Positions 1-7,473 of a DNA stretch of 64,000 nucleotides are shown in pieces (position 1 is the first letter of the stretch; every line of letters begins with the position of its first letter). The translations under genes and the position numbers were made by a program. The DNA lies in assembly GCF_018986735.1 (NCBI RefSeq), contig NZ_CP065521.1, positions 2,294,001 to 2,358,000 of the forward strand. Direction: 5' to 3'. A model generated the notes under the pieces. It was not told the origin of the DNA. It did not search any database and was given only the letters and a program-made list of their open reading frames with translations. The DNA comes from Schaalia sp. 19OD2882 (GTDB taxonomy: Bacteria; Actinomycetota; Actinomycetes; Actinomycetales; Actinomycetaceae).

Positions 1-533
1 GCCAGGAGGCCACGGGGTTCTTCGCCCAGGTTCTCGCCTCGGAAGCAGAGTTCGTCGTGCACGTGGGTGGTGAAGAACTGGGTTCGCGGGTTCTGGAAGA
101 CGGTGGTGCTGACCCGGGCGGCCGCCGCCAGGCCTCCTGCAGTCATGTCCTGTGCGGCGACATGGACGCTGCCGTGCAGGTCTCCGCGGTGGAAGTGCGG
201 GGCCAGCCCGTTGAGCAGGCGCAGCAGGGTGGTCTTTCCTCCTCCGCTGGGGCCGCACAGCAGGGTGAGGGTTCCGGGGGCCAGGACGAGGTCGATGTCG
301 CTGACTCCGGGCTCACCGGCGGTGTGTGGGTGGCCGGTGGGCCCGTCGACCGGGCTCGATCCGTCGGCCGTGCCCGCCTTTCCTGCCCCCGTCCCGGCCT
401 CCGGTCGTGGCGTTGCCCATGCGGCAAGGTGCGTGGCGCCCGTCGAGTAGCGGAAGGACACCTGGTCCAGACGAACCGACTGCCCGCCCTCGTCTTGAGG
501 CGTGGGTGCAGCGCCCGGATCATTCGGCGTCAC
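1..533 (-). CDS. ECF transporter ATP-binding protein, C-terminus beyond the left edge
   Basis: Partial ABC ATPase that would power the ECF transporter made with the two genes upstream. Reading the minus strand from a GTG at 533 gives an open frame to the window edge. It has a Walker A GPSGGGKT, followed by the Q-loop segment STTVFQNPRTQFF, almost identical to the first ATPase half of the complete homologue at 3032-4633. The GTG overlaps the TGA of the preceding EcfT gene (GTGA), so the two are translationally coupled. Between the start and Walker A lies a Gly/Ala/Pro-rich insert of about 40 residues, also seen in the homologue. By analogy the missing part should hold a second ATPase domain; that cannot be seen here. 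Confidence 0.85.
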   Translation of the reverse strand, partial: MTPNDPGAAPTPQDEGGQSVRLDQVSFRYSTGATHLAAWATPRPEAGTGAGKAGTADGSSPVDGPTGHPHTAGEPGVSDIDLVLAPGTLTLLCGPSGGGKTTLLRLLNGLAPHFHRGDLHGSVHVAAQDMTAGGLAAAARVSTTVFQNPRTQFFTTHVHDELCFRGENLGEEPRGLL

Positions 534-1240
534 GAAGGCACCTCCCACCCCGTCACTCGCAGCACCACCAGCCCCGCGCACAGCGCCGCCACCACCAGGT
601 CGCCGACACCCAAGGCCAAAGGGGCCACGCTGGTGCGGGAGACGCCCTGGCCAAGGCCACGCAGCATTGCCGAGGCGGCCAGGTCGTCCGACATGCGAGT
701 GGTGGAGGCCAGCATCGGCACCAGCACGTGTTCGGCCATGCGCACGGGGTGGGCCAGTACCGACAGGGGTGAGGAGGCGAGTCCGCGCAGGCGCATCGCA
801 TCCGCGATTGCGCGCAGCTCCCTGACCAGGACGGGGGCGAAACGCAGCATCACGGCAAAGGGGATGACCACGTGGCGCGGTGCGCGCATCCGCTCAAGTG
901 CGGCGGCCAAGTGGCCGACCCTGGTGGTGGCCACGACCCAGTAGGCCAGTCCCGCACCCACGGAGAATCGGGTGAACCAGAATCCGAGAGCCGCACACAG
1001 GGTCGGGCCCCATCCCACCCACATGAGGGGTGCCGCCAGGTAGGCGCTCGCCCATGCGGCGCTCCACAGGCACCATGCGCCCAGGTGCGCCCATCGGATG
1101 GCACCCGTGGCGGCGCCGGCGGCCAGCAGGGTGGTCGTCACGGCTCCGGCCACCAGTGTGAGCAGGAAGCTGCCTTTTCCCATGACCAGCGCATTGACCA
1201 GCAGCAGGGCCAGCAGTTTCGTGCGCGGATCGACCCTCAC
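530..1240 (-). CDS. ecfT: ECF transporter transmembrane (T) component, copy 1
   Basis: 236-residue integral membrane protein that couples the ATPases to the S component of an ECF vitamin/cofactor-type importer. It starts DPRTKLLALLLVNAL, the usual EcfT N-terminus (a soluble DPR/TK motif, then hydrophobic helices), and its C-terminal half has the two Arg-Gly coupling motifs AMRLRGL and AMLRGLG that dock on the ATPases. The GTG start at 1240 overlaps the stop of the S gene (CTGTGA). A longer in-frame extension into the S gene is a shadow and was not used. It is about 35-40% similar by eye to the T protein at 4606-5394, including MAEHVLVPMLA and TTRM(S/A)D. Confidence 0.88.
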   Translation of the reverse strand: MRVDPRTKLLALLLVNALVMGKGSFLLTLVAGAVTTTLLAAGAATGAIRWAHLGAWCLWSAAWASAYLAAPLMWVGWGPTLCAALGFWFTRFSVGAGLAYWVVATTRVGHLAAALERMRAPRHVVIPFAVMLRFAPVLVRELRAIADAMRLRGLASSPLSVLAHPVRMAEHVLVPMLASTTRMSDDLAASAMLRGLGQGVSRTSVAPLALGVGDLVVAALCAGLVVLRVTGWEVPS

Positions 1241-1881
1241 AGCAGTCCGGCGCGCGCGAAGTGACGGTCGATGACCCGCATGGCCATCCATGCGGCGCCG
1301 ATTCCGACCAGGCAGACGACGACTTGGAAGAGGATGAGGTTCGTGGGGGTGAAGACCTGTTCCATGAGCATCCGGTAGTCGTGGCCCTGGCGTTTTTCGA
1401 TGCGTTCGAAGAATGCGGTGGAGCCCAGGACGACGGGCAGCAGGGGCGCGATGGTCCAGAATTGGAAGACGCCGTAGGCGACCCACACGTGGGGGCGTGA
1501 GGCGTGACGGCCGGCTCGCAAGATGAGGTCCGCGGCCAGGCCGCACAGTGCGGCGACCACCACGGTGGCCCAGAACTGGCCGAGCAGCACCATTGCTCCT
1601 CCGACGACGGTCCCCAGCAGTGTCATGGCGAACATGTGGGGTGTGCGCGCCATGAACAGGATGACAACGGTGGCGTTGACCAGGGTGCCCACGAGGATGC
1701 CCGCCAAGTGCAGGGGCGGTGAGATGAAGCCGATCAGGGCGGTCAGGAAGAGGATGACGAAGTAGATTGCGGCGAAGATTCCGACGTTGACCAGGGCGCG
1801 GGCGTTCAGGGCGCTCGCAGGGCGCTCGGCCTGCGGGCGTGTGGGGGTCGGCGTGGCGGGTGGGGTCGGGGAGGTGGACAT
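1237..1881 (-). CDS. ECF transporter S component, MptD/Trep_Strep family, copy 1
   Basis: 214-residue membrane protein of the Trep_Strep (PF09605/TIGR02185) S-component family, the substrate-binding part of an ECF importer. Family marks visible: LVNVGIFAAIYFVILF at the first helix, several glycine-rich helices, VFQFWTIAPLLPV in the middle and the typical C-terminus DRHFARAGLL. The ATG at 1881 is chosen over an upstream in-frame ATG because it has GGAG 5 bases upstream and a normal family N-terminus. A 25-residue Pro/Thr-rich N-terminal tail precedes the first helix. Co-transcribed with the T and A genes. The substrate is not settled by sequence; see the iron box at 6855. Confidence 0.85.
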   Translation of the reverse strand: MSTSPTPPATPTPTRPQAERPASALNARALVNVGIFAAIYFVILFLTALIGFISPPLHLAGILVGTLVNATVVILFMARTPHMFAMTLLGTVVGGAMVLLGQFWATVVVAALCGLAADLILRAGRHASRPHVWVAYGVFQFWTIAPLLPVVLGSTAFFERIEKRQGHDYRMLMEQVFTPTNLILFQVVVCLVGIGAAWMAMRVIDRHFARAGLL

Positions 1882-1992
1882 CGGTGCTCCGGGGACGAGG
1901 GCGGGCGGCGGTGGGATGCCACCGACAACGTTCCGAGGATGGCGCATGAGGCGTGTCCGACACGCCGTTTCTTGACGATCATGACTCAGGTG

Positions 1993-2913
1993 TCATGAAA
2001 CTTCGGGGTTCTGGCCGCCCTCGGACGGCTTGCGGGAAACGATCCACACGGCCACGGAGACCAGGGGCATGCCGACCAGGTCCCAAATGCTCGGCACCTG
2101 GCCCAGGACCACCGCCCCGGAGAGCGTGGAGGTGGCGGGAAGCAGAGCCGTGAGCAGGGCGAAGGTGGAAGCCGGTACGCGAGCCATCGCCACTGCCTCC
2201 AGGCTGTAGGGCACGACGGTGGACAACAGGGCCACCCCCACGACGGCCGCCAGGACCCACCAGGTGGAAAGAGCGGCCATTGCCCCCGGTCCCAGAGCCG
2301 GTGCGAAGACCAGGGCGCCGGCCGCGCAGCCCAGAGCCAGATTGGTCACGCCCGAGCGCTTGGAGGCGATCCTTTGCCCCAGGACGATGTAGGTGCCCCA
2401 GGCGGCAGCGGCGCCGAGGATCCACGCGAGTCCCGTGAGTTGTCCGGGGTCGCTCAGGTCGAAACTCAGACCGCCGATGCAGGTGACCCCTGCCAGCGCA
2501 AGCAGGGCGGCGATGCGTGGGGCCGGGCCTCGGCCGCGCACCATGGCCACCGTCACCGGGCCGAGGAACTCCACGGAGACCGCAGGCCCCATGGGTAGGC
2601 GGGCAATGGACTCGTAGAAGCAGACGTTCATGAGGACCAGGACCACTCCGAAGAGTGCCGAGTGGGCCAGGTCTTGGCGTGTGAGCCCGTCACGCCACGG
2701 GCGTCGCCACGCCAGCAGGACCAGGGCGCCGACGAACACACGCCACCAGGCGACCGATGCCGGGGCAACGAGGTCGAAGACGATGACGGCGACAGCCGAG
2801 CCGATGTACTGGACCAGTCCCGAGGTGACGACCAGCAGATGCGGCGGAATCCGCTGCACGAACCCTGTCGAAGCGCCCCCTTCGCCCACATTCGCCTCCC
2901 AGTTCCATCCCAA
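1993..2913 (-). CDS. RhtA-like DMT-family exporter (EamA domains)
   Basis: 306-residue protein with about ten hydrophobic segments arranged as two EamA repeats, of the RhtA type (threonine/homoserine and related amino-acid efflux in characterised members). Matching features are VASVAWWRVFVGALVLL in the first repeat, the segment SIARLPMGPAVSVEFLGPV, and PASTFALLTALLPATSTL in the second. It lies between the two ECF operons on the same strand, with about 118 bases to the ECF ATPase upstream and about 110 bases to the S gene downstream, so read-through is possible. Substrate is inferred from family only. The ATG at 2913 has no strong ribosome site; a start further in would still leave all helices. 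Confidence 0.8.
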   Translation of the reverse strand: MGWNWEANVGEGGASTGFVQRIPPHLLVVTSGLVQYIGSAVAVIVFDLVAPASVAWWRVFVGALVLLAWRRPWRDGLTRQDLAHSALFGVVLVLMNVCFYESIARLPMGPAVSVEFLGPVTVAMVRGRGPAPRIAALLALAGVTCIGGLSFDLSDPGQLTGLAWILGAAAAWGTYIVLGQRIASKRSGVTNLALGCAAGALVFAPALGPGAMAALSTWWVLAAVVGVALLSTVVPYSLEAVAMARVPASTFALLTALLPATSTLSGAVVLGQVPSIWDLVGMPLVSVAVWIVSRKPSEGGQNPEVS

Positions 2914-3031
2914 GGCGCGGCGAGGGTGGCTCGGGGATGCGGGTGAGAGTCACTGGACGCCGCTCGGGAGCCTCATTGTCGCGCACAGGAGGCGGGCGGT
3001 GGAAGCACCGACCGATCGACGGGTCGCCGGA

Positions 3032-4633
3032 TCAGGTCACGCGGCGCAGCATCTCCACCTGGGACTCGCCGGCAGGCAGGCCTTCGATGGCGCGCAGGTG
3101 GATGACCCTGTCGGCGCATTCGGCCACCAGCTCCGGGTCGTGGGTGACCACCAGGACCACTGCCCCGCCTGCGGCAAGGTCCCTCAACTGGGCGTCGATG
3201 CGAAGCAGTTGGCGGTGATCGACTCCGGAGGTGGGTTCGTCGAAGACGTGGATCCGGGCTCCGCGTGCCACTGATGCGGCAACCGTGAGCCTTTGCTTCT
3301 GTCCTCCCGACAGGGACAGCGGATGGCGCTGGGCAAGGTCCAGCAATTCGAAGCGCGCCAGCAAGGCATCGACGTCGACCTGCGCCAGGCGCTGCTTCGA
3401 CAGGCCCAAGGTGACTTCGCCTCGCACGGTGTCGGAGAACAGCTGGCGGTGCACGTCCTGCATGACCATGGCGCTGGCAGCCAGACGCCGCGAGGAAGAA
3501 CTGGGGGTGCCGTCAAGCAGGATCTTCGAGCCTCGGGCGGGCCTTTCCAACCCGACCAGGATGCGACACAGCGTGGACTTGCCGACTCCGTTGTCACCTA
3601 CCAGGGCGCTGACCGCGCCTGCCGGCAGGTCCAAGGCGTCGATGTCGAGCACCGGGTGGCGCCCGTAGGAAAAGCGCAACTCGCGGATGCGCACACCGTC
3701 CTCGTCATCGGGGGCGTCCTCGTCCTCGACGCGGACCCATGCGGAATCGCTCAGCGGATCCGCGGGCGGCACCAAGGTGCGCAGTCCGGCCCTCTGGCGA
3801 GCTTCGTCGCTCATCTCGCGGAACTCGTCGCCGCTCCACTGGCCGACGATCCGCCCGCCTTCGACCAGGTGGACGCTGTCGACCAGGTCGCGCAGGAAGT
3901 GCAGGCGGTGTTCGGCAATGACGATGGTGGCCCCGTGCTCCTTCATGCGGGCCAGGATCTGCGTGAACTCGCCGATTGCTGCGGGGGAGAGGTTCGAGGT
4001 GGGTTCATCCAGCAACAGCACCGGGGTGTCCGCGACCAGGGCCTGCGCGCACGCGACCTTTTGCAGCTCTCCGCCGGACAGGGCCGACAGGGGCCGCGCC
4101 CACAGGTGGGTGATGCCCACTTCGTCCAGGGCTCGCGCGCAGTCGGCGAGGATCCGGTCGGGATCCAGCCCGTAGTTCTCGCCGCGGAATGCCAGTTCGG
4201 AGTTGACCGTGGGGGTGAAGAACTGGGTGCGCGGGTTCTGGAAGACGGTGGAGGTGGTGCGTCCGGCCTGTGACAGGTCGGTGGCGGGCACGTCGACACC
4301 GCTGACGCTGACCTCACCGTCCAGGCGGCCTGCGTGAAAGTGCGGCACCAGCCCGTTGAGCAGGCGCAGCACGGTTGACTTGCCCGATCCGCTGGCCCCG
4401 CACAGCAGAGTGAGGGTGCCGGGAGTGATCTGCACGTCGATGTCCTGCAACGAGGGCGGGACCGCCGCCGCGGCTGCGGCCAAGGCGGCCTCGTCCGGCG
4501 GCGGCCCGTAGGGGGAGGCTCCTGCCGAGCCGTCGCGCCCGTAGGTGAAGGAGCGCACACGGATGCTCACATGTCCGGTCGGGTCCTGGGTGGCGGGCTC
4601 GGGCGTCAGTGAATCGTCCACGGGAACTCCCAT
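3032..4633 (-). CDS. ECF transporter ATPase with two fused ABC domains
   Basis: 533-residue protein combining both ECF ATPase subunits in one chain. Domain 1: Walker A GASGSGKS at residues 79-86, signature LSGGE at 185-189, Walker B LLLDEPTS at 206-213. Domain 2: Walker A GDNGVGKS at 346-353, signature LSGGQ at 441-445, Walker B HVFDEPTS near 462-469. The switch histidines are in IAEHRLH and VTHDPEL. A low-complexity insert (Pro/Ala-rich, residues 35-60) interrupts domain 1 before Walker A. The ATG at 4633 lies inside the end of the T gene; a GTG at 4621 with GGGAG upstream is an equally good start. It is last in the operon S-S-T-A and energises uptake by both S proteins. Confidence 0.9.
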   Translation of the reverse strand: MGVPVDDSLTPEPATQDPTGHVSIRVRSFTYGRDGSAGASPYGPPPDEAALAAAAAAVPPSLQDIDVQITPGTLTLLCGASGSGKSTVLRLLNGLVPHFHAGRLDGEVSVSGVDVPATDLSQAGRTTSTVFQNPRTQFFTPTVNSELAFRGENYGLDPDRILADCARALDEVGITHLWARPLSALSGGELQKVACAQALVADTPVLLLDEPTSNLSPAAIGEFTQILARMKEHGATIVIAEHRLHFLRDLVDSVHLVEGGRIVGQWSGDEFREMSDEARQRAGLRTLVPPADPLSDSAWVRVEDEDAPDDEDGVRIRELRFSYGRHPVLDIDALDLPAGAVSALVGDNGVGKSTLCRILVGLERPARGSKILLDGTPSSSSRRLAASAMVMQDVHRQLFSDTVRGEVTLGLSKQRLAQVDVDALLARFELLDLAQRHPLSLSGGQKQRLTVAASVARGARIHVFDEPTSGVDHRQLLRIDAQLRDLAAGGAVVLVVTHDPELVAECADRVIHLRAIEGLPAGESQVEMLRRVT

Positions 4634-5394
4634 CCACTCCAGGCCAACGCGACCAGGAGGAGGGCGAATGCGAGGACGAGCAGGTCCCACGGGCCAAAGC
4701 CGAGTTTGACCACCGACGTGCGCGGCCCTGAGCGGTCCAAGCCACGGATGAGGGCCGCTGCGGAGAGCTCGTCGGCCATGCGCGTGGTCATGGCCAGCAG
4801 TGGGACCAACACGTGCTCCGCGGTGGCCACGGGGTTGAGCAGCACCGAGCCGAGGGTCGGGAAAACTCCTCGCAGTCGCATGGCGTCGATGATGGCGCGC
4901 AATTCGCGGATGATCGACGGGATGAATCGCAGGACCACGGCGACGGGCAGGACGATGAGCCCGGGTACGCGCAGTGAGCGAAGGCCCGCCAGGAATTCGC
5001 CTGAAGTCGTCGAGGAGACCAGCCAGGTCGCCATGCCCAACGAGGTCGCGAATCGGGCGAACCACTGGGCGATGACGGCCACCCCCAGTCCGGCGGGTGT
5101 GGACCACACGTGTGGGACGAGGACGCAGCCGACCAGCATCGTGGTGACTGCCAGTGCGTAGGGAACCCAGTGCTTCGCGGCCAAGGCGTCCGCCAAGAGG
5201 ATGACGGCGGTTGCCGCTGACAGGATGAGCACGCTCGTGGGGCCCAGTGACAGGACAAGGGCGTTGACCAGGACGACCAACAGGACGCGGCTGCGGGGAT
5301 CTGCGTGGATCCTGATGGGCCTGCGGGCGTCTTCCCGGCGAAATGTCAGGGGGTTCGCGGTGGGTGCGGCGGTTTGGGCGGCAGTGGCGGTCAC
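4606..5394 (-). CDS. ecfT: ECF transporter transmembrane (T) component, copy 2
   Basis: 262-residue integral membrane coupling protein of an ECF importer. It opens with a soluble tail, then IHADPRSRVLLVVLVNALV, the EcfT motif, followed by several helices. The C-terminal coupling motifs AMRLRGVF and ALIRGLDR are present. The GTG at 5394 overlaps the TGA of the S gene just upstream (CTGTGACC), the same coupling arrangement as in copy 1. Its last 28 bases overlap the ATPase gene. The order S-S-T-A and the tight overlaps show one transcription unit starting near 6850. Confidence 0.88.
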   Translation of the reverse strand: MTATAAQTAAPTANPLTFRREDARRPIRIHADPRSRVLLVVLVNALVLSLGPTSVLILSAATAVILLADALAAKHWVPYALAVTTMLVGCVLVPHVWSTPAGLGVAVIAQWFARFATSLGMATWLVSSTTSGEFLAGLRSLRVPGLIVLPVAVVLRFIPSIIRELRAIIDAMRLRGVFPTLGSVLLNPVATAEHVLVPLLAMTTRMADELSAAALIRGLDRSGPRTSVVKLGFGPWDLLVLAFALLLVALAWSGWEFPWTIH

Positions 5395-5993
5395 AGGATT
5401 CCTGCGCGGGTGAAGTGCTTGTCCAGGATGCGGGTGCCCACCCAGCCCGCAAGGATCGAGACCGTCATGTTGGCGACCATCACGACGACGACCATCACCG
5501 GCGAGAACAGCAATTGCATGTCGTGTGCGTAGGACTGGCCCATCGAGGAACCGATGTGCGCGAAGTAGTCGGCCGGGGCGAGGAAGATCGGCAGGAACGG
5601 CCCGATGACCCACCCTTGGAAGAGCGCGAAGCCGAAGATGTTCATCCAGCGATTGCGGTAGCCGCCCCATGCGATCAGGGCGTCGGCGACCAGTCCCAGC
5701 ACGGGGGTGATCACCAAGGTTGCCCAGAAGTGTCCGGTCAGCACCATGAGCAGCCCGACGACGGTCCCCAGCAGGGTCATTGATCCGAAGGCGCGCGCCT
5801 TGACCATGAACAGCATGATGATCGTCCCGTTGACGAGGCTTCCCACCAGGAAGCCGACGATCTGCGCACCCGGTGCGATCAGGCCCAGCATCCCTGTGCC
5901 GAACATGACGACGAAGTAGAGGGCGGTGAAGACCCCGATGTTGATGAGGGTGCGGGCGTCGAAGCGGGCTTTCGCGGGAATGTCGGTACTCAT
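5391..5993 (-). CDS. ECF transporter S component, MptD/Trep_Strep family, copy 2
   Basis: 200-residue membrane protein of the Trep_Strep S-component family. It matches the family pattern from end to end: RTLINIGVFTALYFVVMF in helix 1, LTGHFWATLVITPVLGLVADALI, then FQGWVIGPFLPIF, and the C-terminal DKHFTRAGIL. The ATG at 5993 follows AGGAGCAACC, an excellent ribosome site; a longer in-frame start at 6062 is rejected. It follows the other S gene (6106-6792) by 112 bases that form a cruciform-like hairpin, and overlaps the T gene by 4 bases. Two different S proteins sharing one T/A module fits the group II ECF principle. Confidence 0.88.
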   Translation of the reverse strand: MSTDIPAKARFDARTLINIGVFTALYFVVMFGTGMLGLIAPGAQIVGFLVGSLVNGTIIMLFMVKARAFGSMTLLGTVVGLLMVLTGHFWATLVITPVLGLVADALIAWGGYRNRWMNIFGFALFQGWVIGPFLPIFLAPADYFAHIGSSMGQSYAHDMQLLFSPVMVVVVMVANMTVSILAGWVGTRILDKHFTRAGIL

Positions 5994-6033
5994 GGTTGCT
6001 CCTGGGGTCACGAGGGCGAAATTTCGGGCAGCC

Positions 6034-6069
6034 TCACACGCCTTGGGACATCCCAAGGCCATTGTGTGA
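6034..6069 (-). promoter_or_regulatory. nested hairpin between the two S-component genes
   Basis: Perfect 9-bp stem GCCTTGGGA / TCCCAAGGC (6040-6048 and 6051-6059) with a 2-base loop, enclosed by a second stem TCACAC / GTGTGA (6034-6039 and 6064-6069). It lies in the only sizeable gap of the S-S-T-A operon. There is no T-run, so it is more likely an mRNA processing or stability element, or a weak attenuator setting the ratio of the first S gene to the rest, than a full terminator. The structure is seen; the role is inferred. Confidence 0.5.
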
Positions 6070-6105
6070 AGACTCGGCCTTTGGTCGGCATGGCCCGCAC
6101 CACCT

Positions 6106-6792
6106 TCAGATCACACCCGCCTTGGTGAAGTGCTTCTCGACCAGGCGGGTTCCCAGCCAGCCGGCCGGCAGCGAGGCGACGAAGACGACGGCACCCATGC
6201 CCACCACCATCCACGGGGTGAAGTAGGCCTGCATCTGCGCGGCGTACTCCGCATTCGTGTGTTCGCGCAGTTCCGCGAAGTAGGACTGCGCCGCGAAGAG
6301 GATCGGAAGCAGCGGCCCGACGACCCACGTGGAGAACAGTGCATAGGCGGTGACATTCGCCCAACGTGAGCGGTAGGCGCCGAGTTTGACGATGAGGTCC
6401 GCCGCGAGCCCCAAGCCGATGATGAGCGGCAGGGTGATCCCGGAGTGGAAGATCGTCATGACGCCCCCGACCAGCAGCGCCAGCATGGTCATGGCACCGA
6501 AACGGCGAACCTTCGCCAGGTAGAGCATGACCACGGTGCCGTTGATGACGGCCGCCAGGACATTGCCGGCGACCATGAAAGGCGGCCCGGCCACCTTGGC
6601 GGCGGCAGCCACCAGCAGCACGGTGAAGTACAGGGCGGAAAAGACGCCCACGGTGATGAGGGTTCGGGCATCCAGGCCATGTGGCCTCACGGCGACACCT
6701 GCCGCACCAGTCGCCTCCGACCCGGCTCCCGACGGATCGGTCGCAGGCGAGACTCTGTCCGCTCCGCTGATTGCCTTGGCCACGGTGGTCAC
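6106..6792 (-). CDS. ECF transporter S component, MptD/Trep_Strep family, copy 3
   Basis: 228-residue S component, first gene of the iron-box operon. Family marks: RTLITVGVFSALYFTVLLV in helix 1, VRRFGAMTMLALLVGGVM, then LFSTWVVGPLLPILF and C-terminal EKHFTKAGVI. About 40 residues of low-complexity soluble sequence precede the first helix. The GTG at 6792 is preferred because it follows an AGGGG stretch and keeps the iron box upstream; the frame stays open to 6954 but that extension would run through the operator. No separate T/A genes accompany it, so it probably shares those at 4606-5394 and 3032-4633. Confidence 0.83.
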   Translation of the reverse strand: MTTVAKAISGADRVSPATDPSGAGSEATGAAGVAVRPHGLDARTLITVGVFSALYFTVLLVAAAAKVAGPPFMVAGNVLAAVINGTVVMLYLAKVRRFGAMTMLALLVGGVMTIFHSGITLPLIIGLGLAADLIVKLGAYRSRWANVTAYALFSTWVVGPLLPILFAAQSYFAELREHTNAEYAAQMQAYFTPWMVVGMGAVVFVASLPAGWLGTRLVEKHFTKAGVI

Positions 6793-6854
6793 CCCTGTCC
6801 GCCCCCTTTTCTGTCCTCCAGGCCGGTTCCGTCCTCCAGGCCGGACGACGCGAA

Positions 6855-6873
6855 TAAGGTTAGCCCAACCTAA
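6855..6873 (-). promoter_or_regulatory. DtxR/IdeR-type iron box
   Basis: TAAGGTTAGCCCAACCTAA matches the actinobacterial DtxR/IdeR consensus TTAGGTTAGSCTAACCTAA at 17 of 19 positions and is an interrupted palindrome. It lies 63 bases upstream of the first S-component gene (minus strand) and about 100 bases upstream of msrB (plus strand). In characterised systems iron-loaded DtxR/IdeR binds such boxes and shuts off iron-acquisition genes. The box therefore suggests that the S-S-T-A operon is an iron or haem importer expressed when iron is short. Confidence 0.75.
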
Positions 6874-6974
6874 TGGAATGAGGAAAGGGCCGTCCATCAG
6901 CGCATTCCGAGACCACACGGCGCCACCGCCCACGTCGAAGGACAGGGGAGGCACACTCGGTGCACAATCGAGAC

Positions 6975-7394
6975 ATGACTGACTTCCCCAGCCTGAACAC
7001 CGCAGCGAGCCGATCCGAGGCCGAGTGGCGCAAGATCCTTTCGCCGATCGAGTACCACGTCCTGCGCGAAGCCGGAACGGAACGACCCTTCACCGGAGCC
7101 CTGCTGGAAGAGCGCCGCCCGGGCACCTACTCGTGCCGGGCCTGCGATGCCGTCCTGTTCGACTCGGACACCAAATTCGACTCGCACTGCGGCTGGCCCA
7201 GCTTCTACGACGCCAAACCGGGCACGGTCACCTTCATCGAGGACCGCAGCCACGGCATGGTGCGCACCGAAGTGCGCTGCGCCACCTGCGACTCGCACTT
7301 GGGCCACGTGTTCCCCGACGCCCCCGACCAGCCGACCGGGCAGCGTTACTGCATGAACTCCGTGTGCCTGCGCTTCACCCCCGAGAAGGACTGA
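6975..7394 (+). CDS. msrB: peptide-methionine (R)-S-oxide reductase
   Basis: 139-residue methionine sulfoxide reductase B, a cytoplasmic repair enzyme that reduces methionine-R-sulfoxide in oxidised proteins. Zinc-binding pairs are at C54/C57 (CRAC) and C102/C105 (CATC). The catalytic cysteine is C126 in RYCMNS, and the HCGWPS motif carries C72. The ATG at 6975 gives the family-typical start, before a conserved [19 protein letters not shown] segment; a GTG 15 bases upstream is in frame but adds nothing. It is divergent from the ECF operon, so the iron box at 6855 sits in a shared upstream region, but it is too far upstream to be an obvious msrB operator. Confidence 0.96.
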   Translation: MTDFPSLNTAASRSEAEWRKILSPIEYHVLREAGTERPFTGALLEERRPGTYSCRACDAVLFDSDTKFDSHCGWPSFYDAKPGTVTFIEDRSHGMVRTEVRCATCDSHLGHVFPDAPDQPTGQRYCMNSVCLRFTPEKD

Positions 7395-7473
7395 GGTGCG
7401 CGGCCACCACCCACGACCCGGCCAAGGGCTCCCCTGAGTCCATTCGTCGCACCCGTCGGGACCGGGGGCGCCG

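Noticed and set aside
1980..1997. CATGAC / GTCATG hairpin at the end of the exporter gene as a terminator
   Set aside because: Only 6 bp, no further support.
3032..5452. Single 806-codon frame covering the ECF ATPase and the T gene
   Set aside because: The upper part is Arg/Pro/His-rich noise; the T gene is read in another frame there and the ATPase has good starts at 4633/4621.
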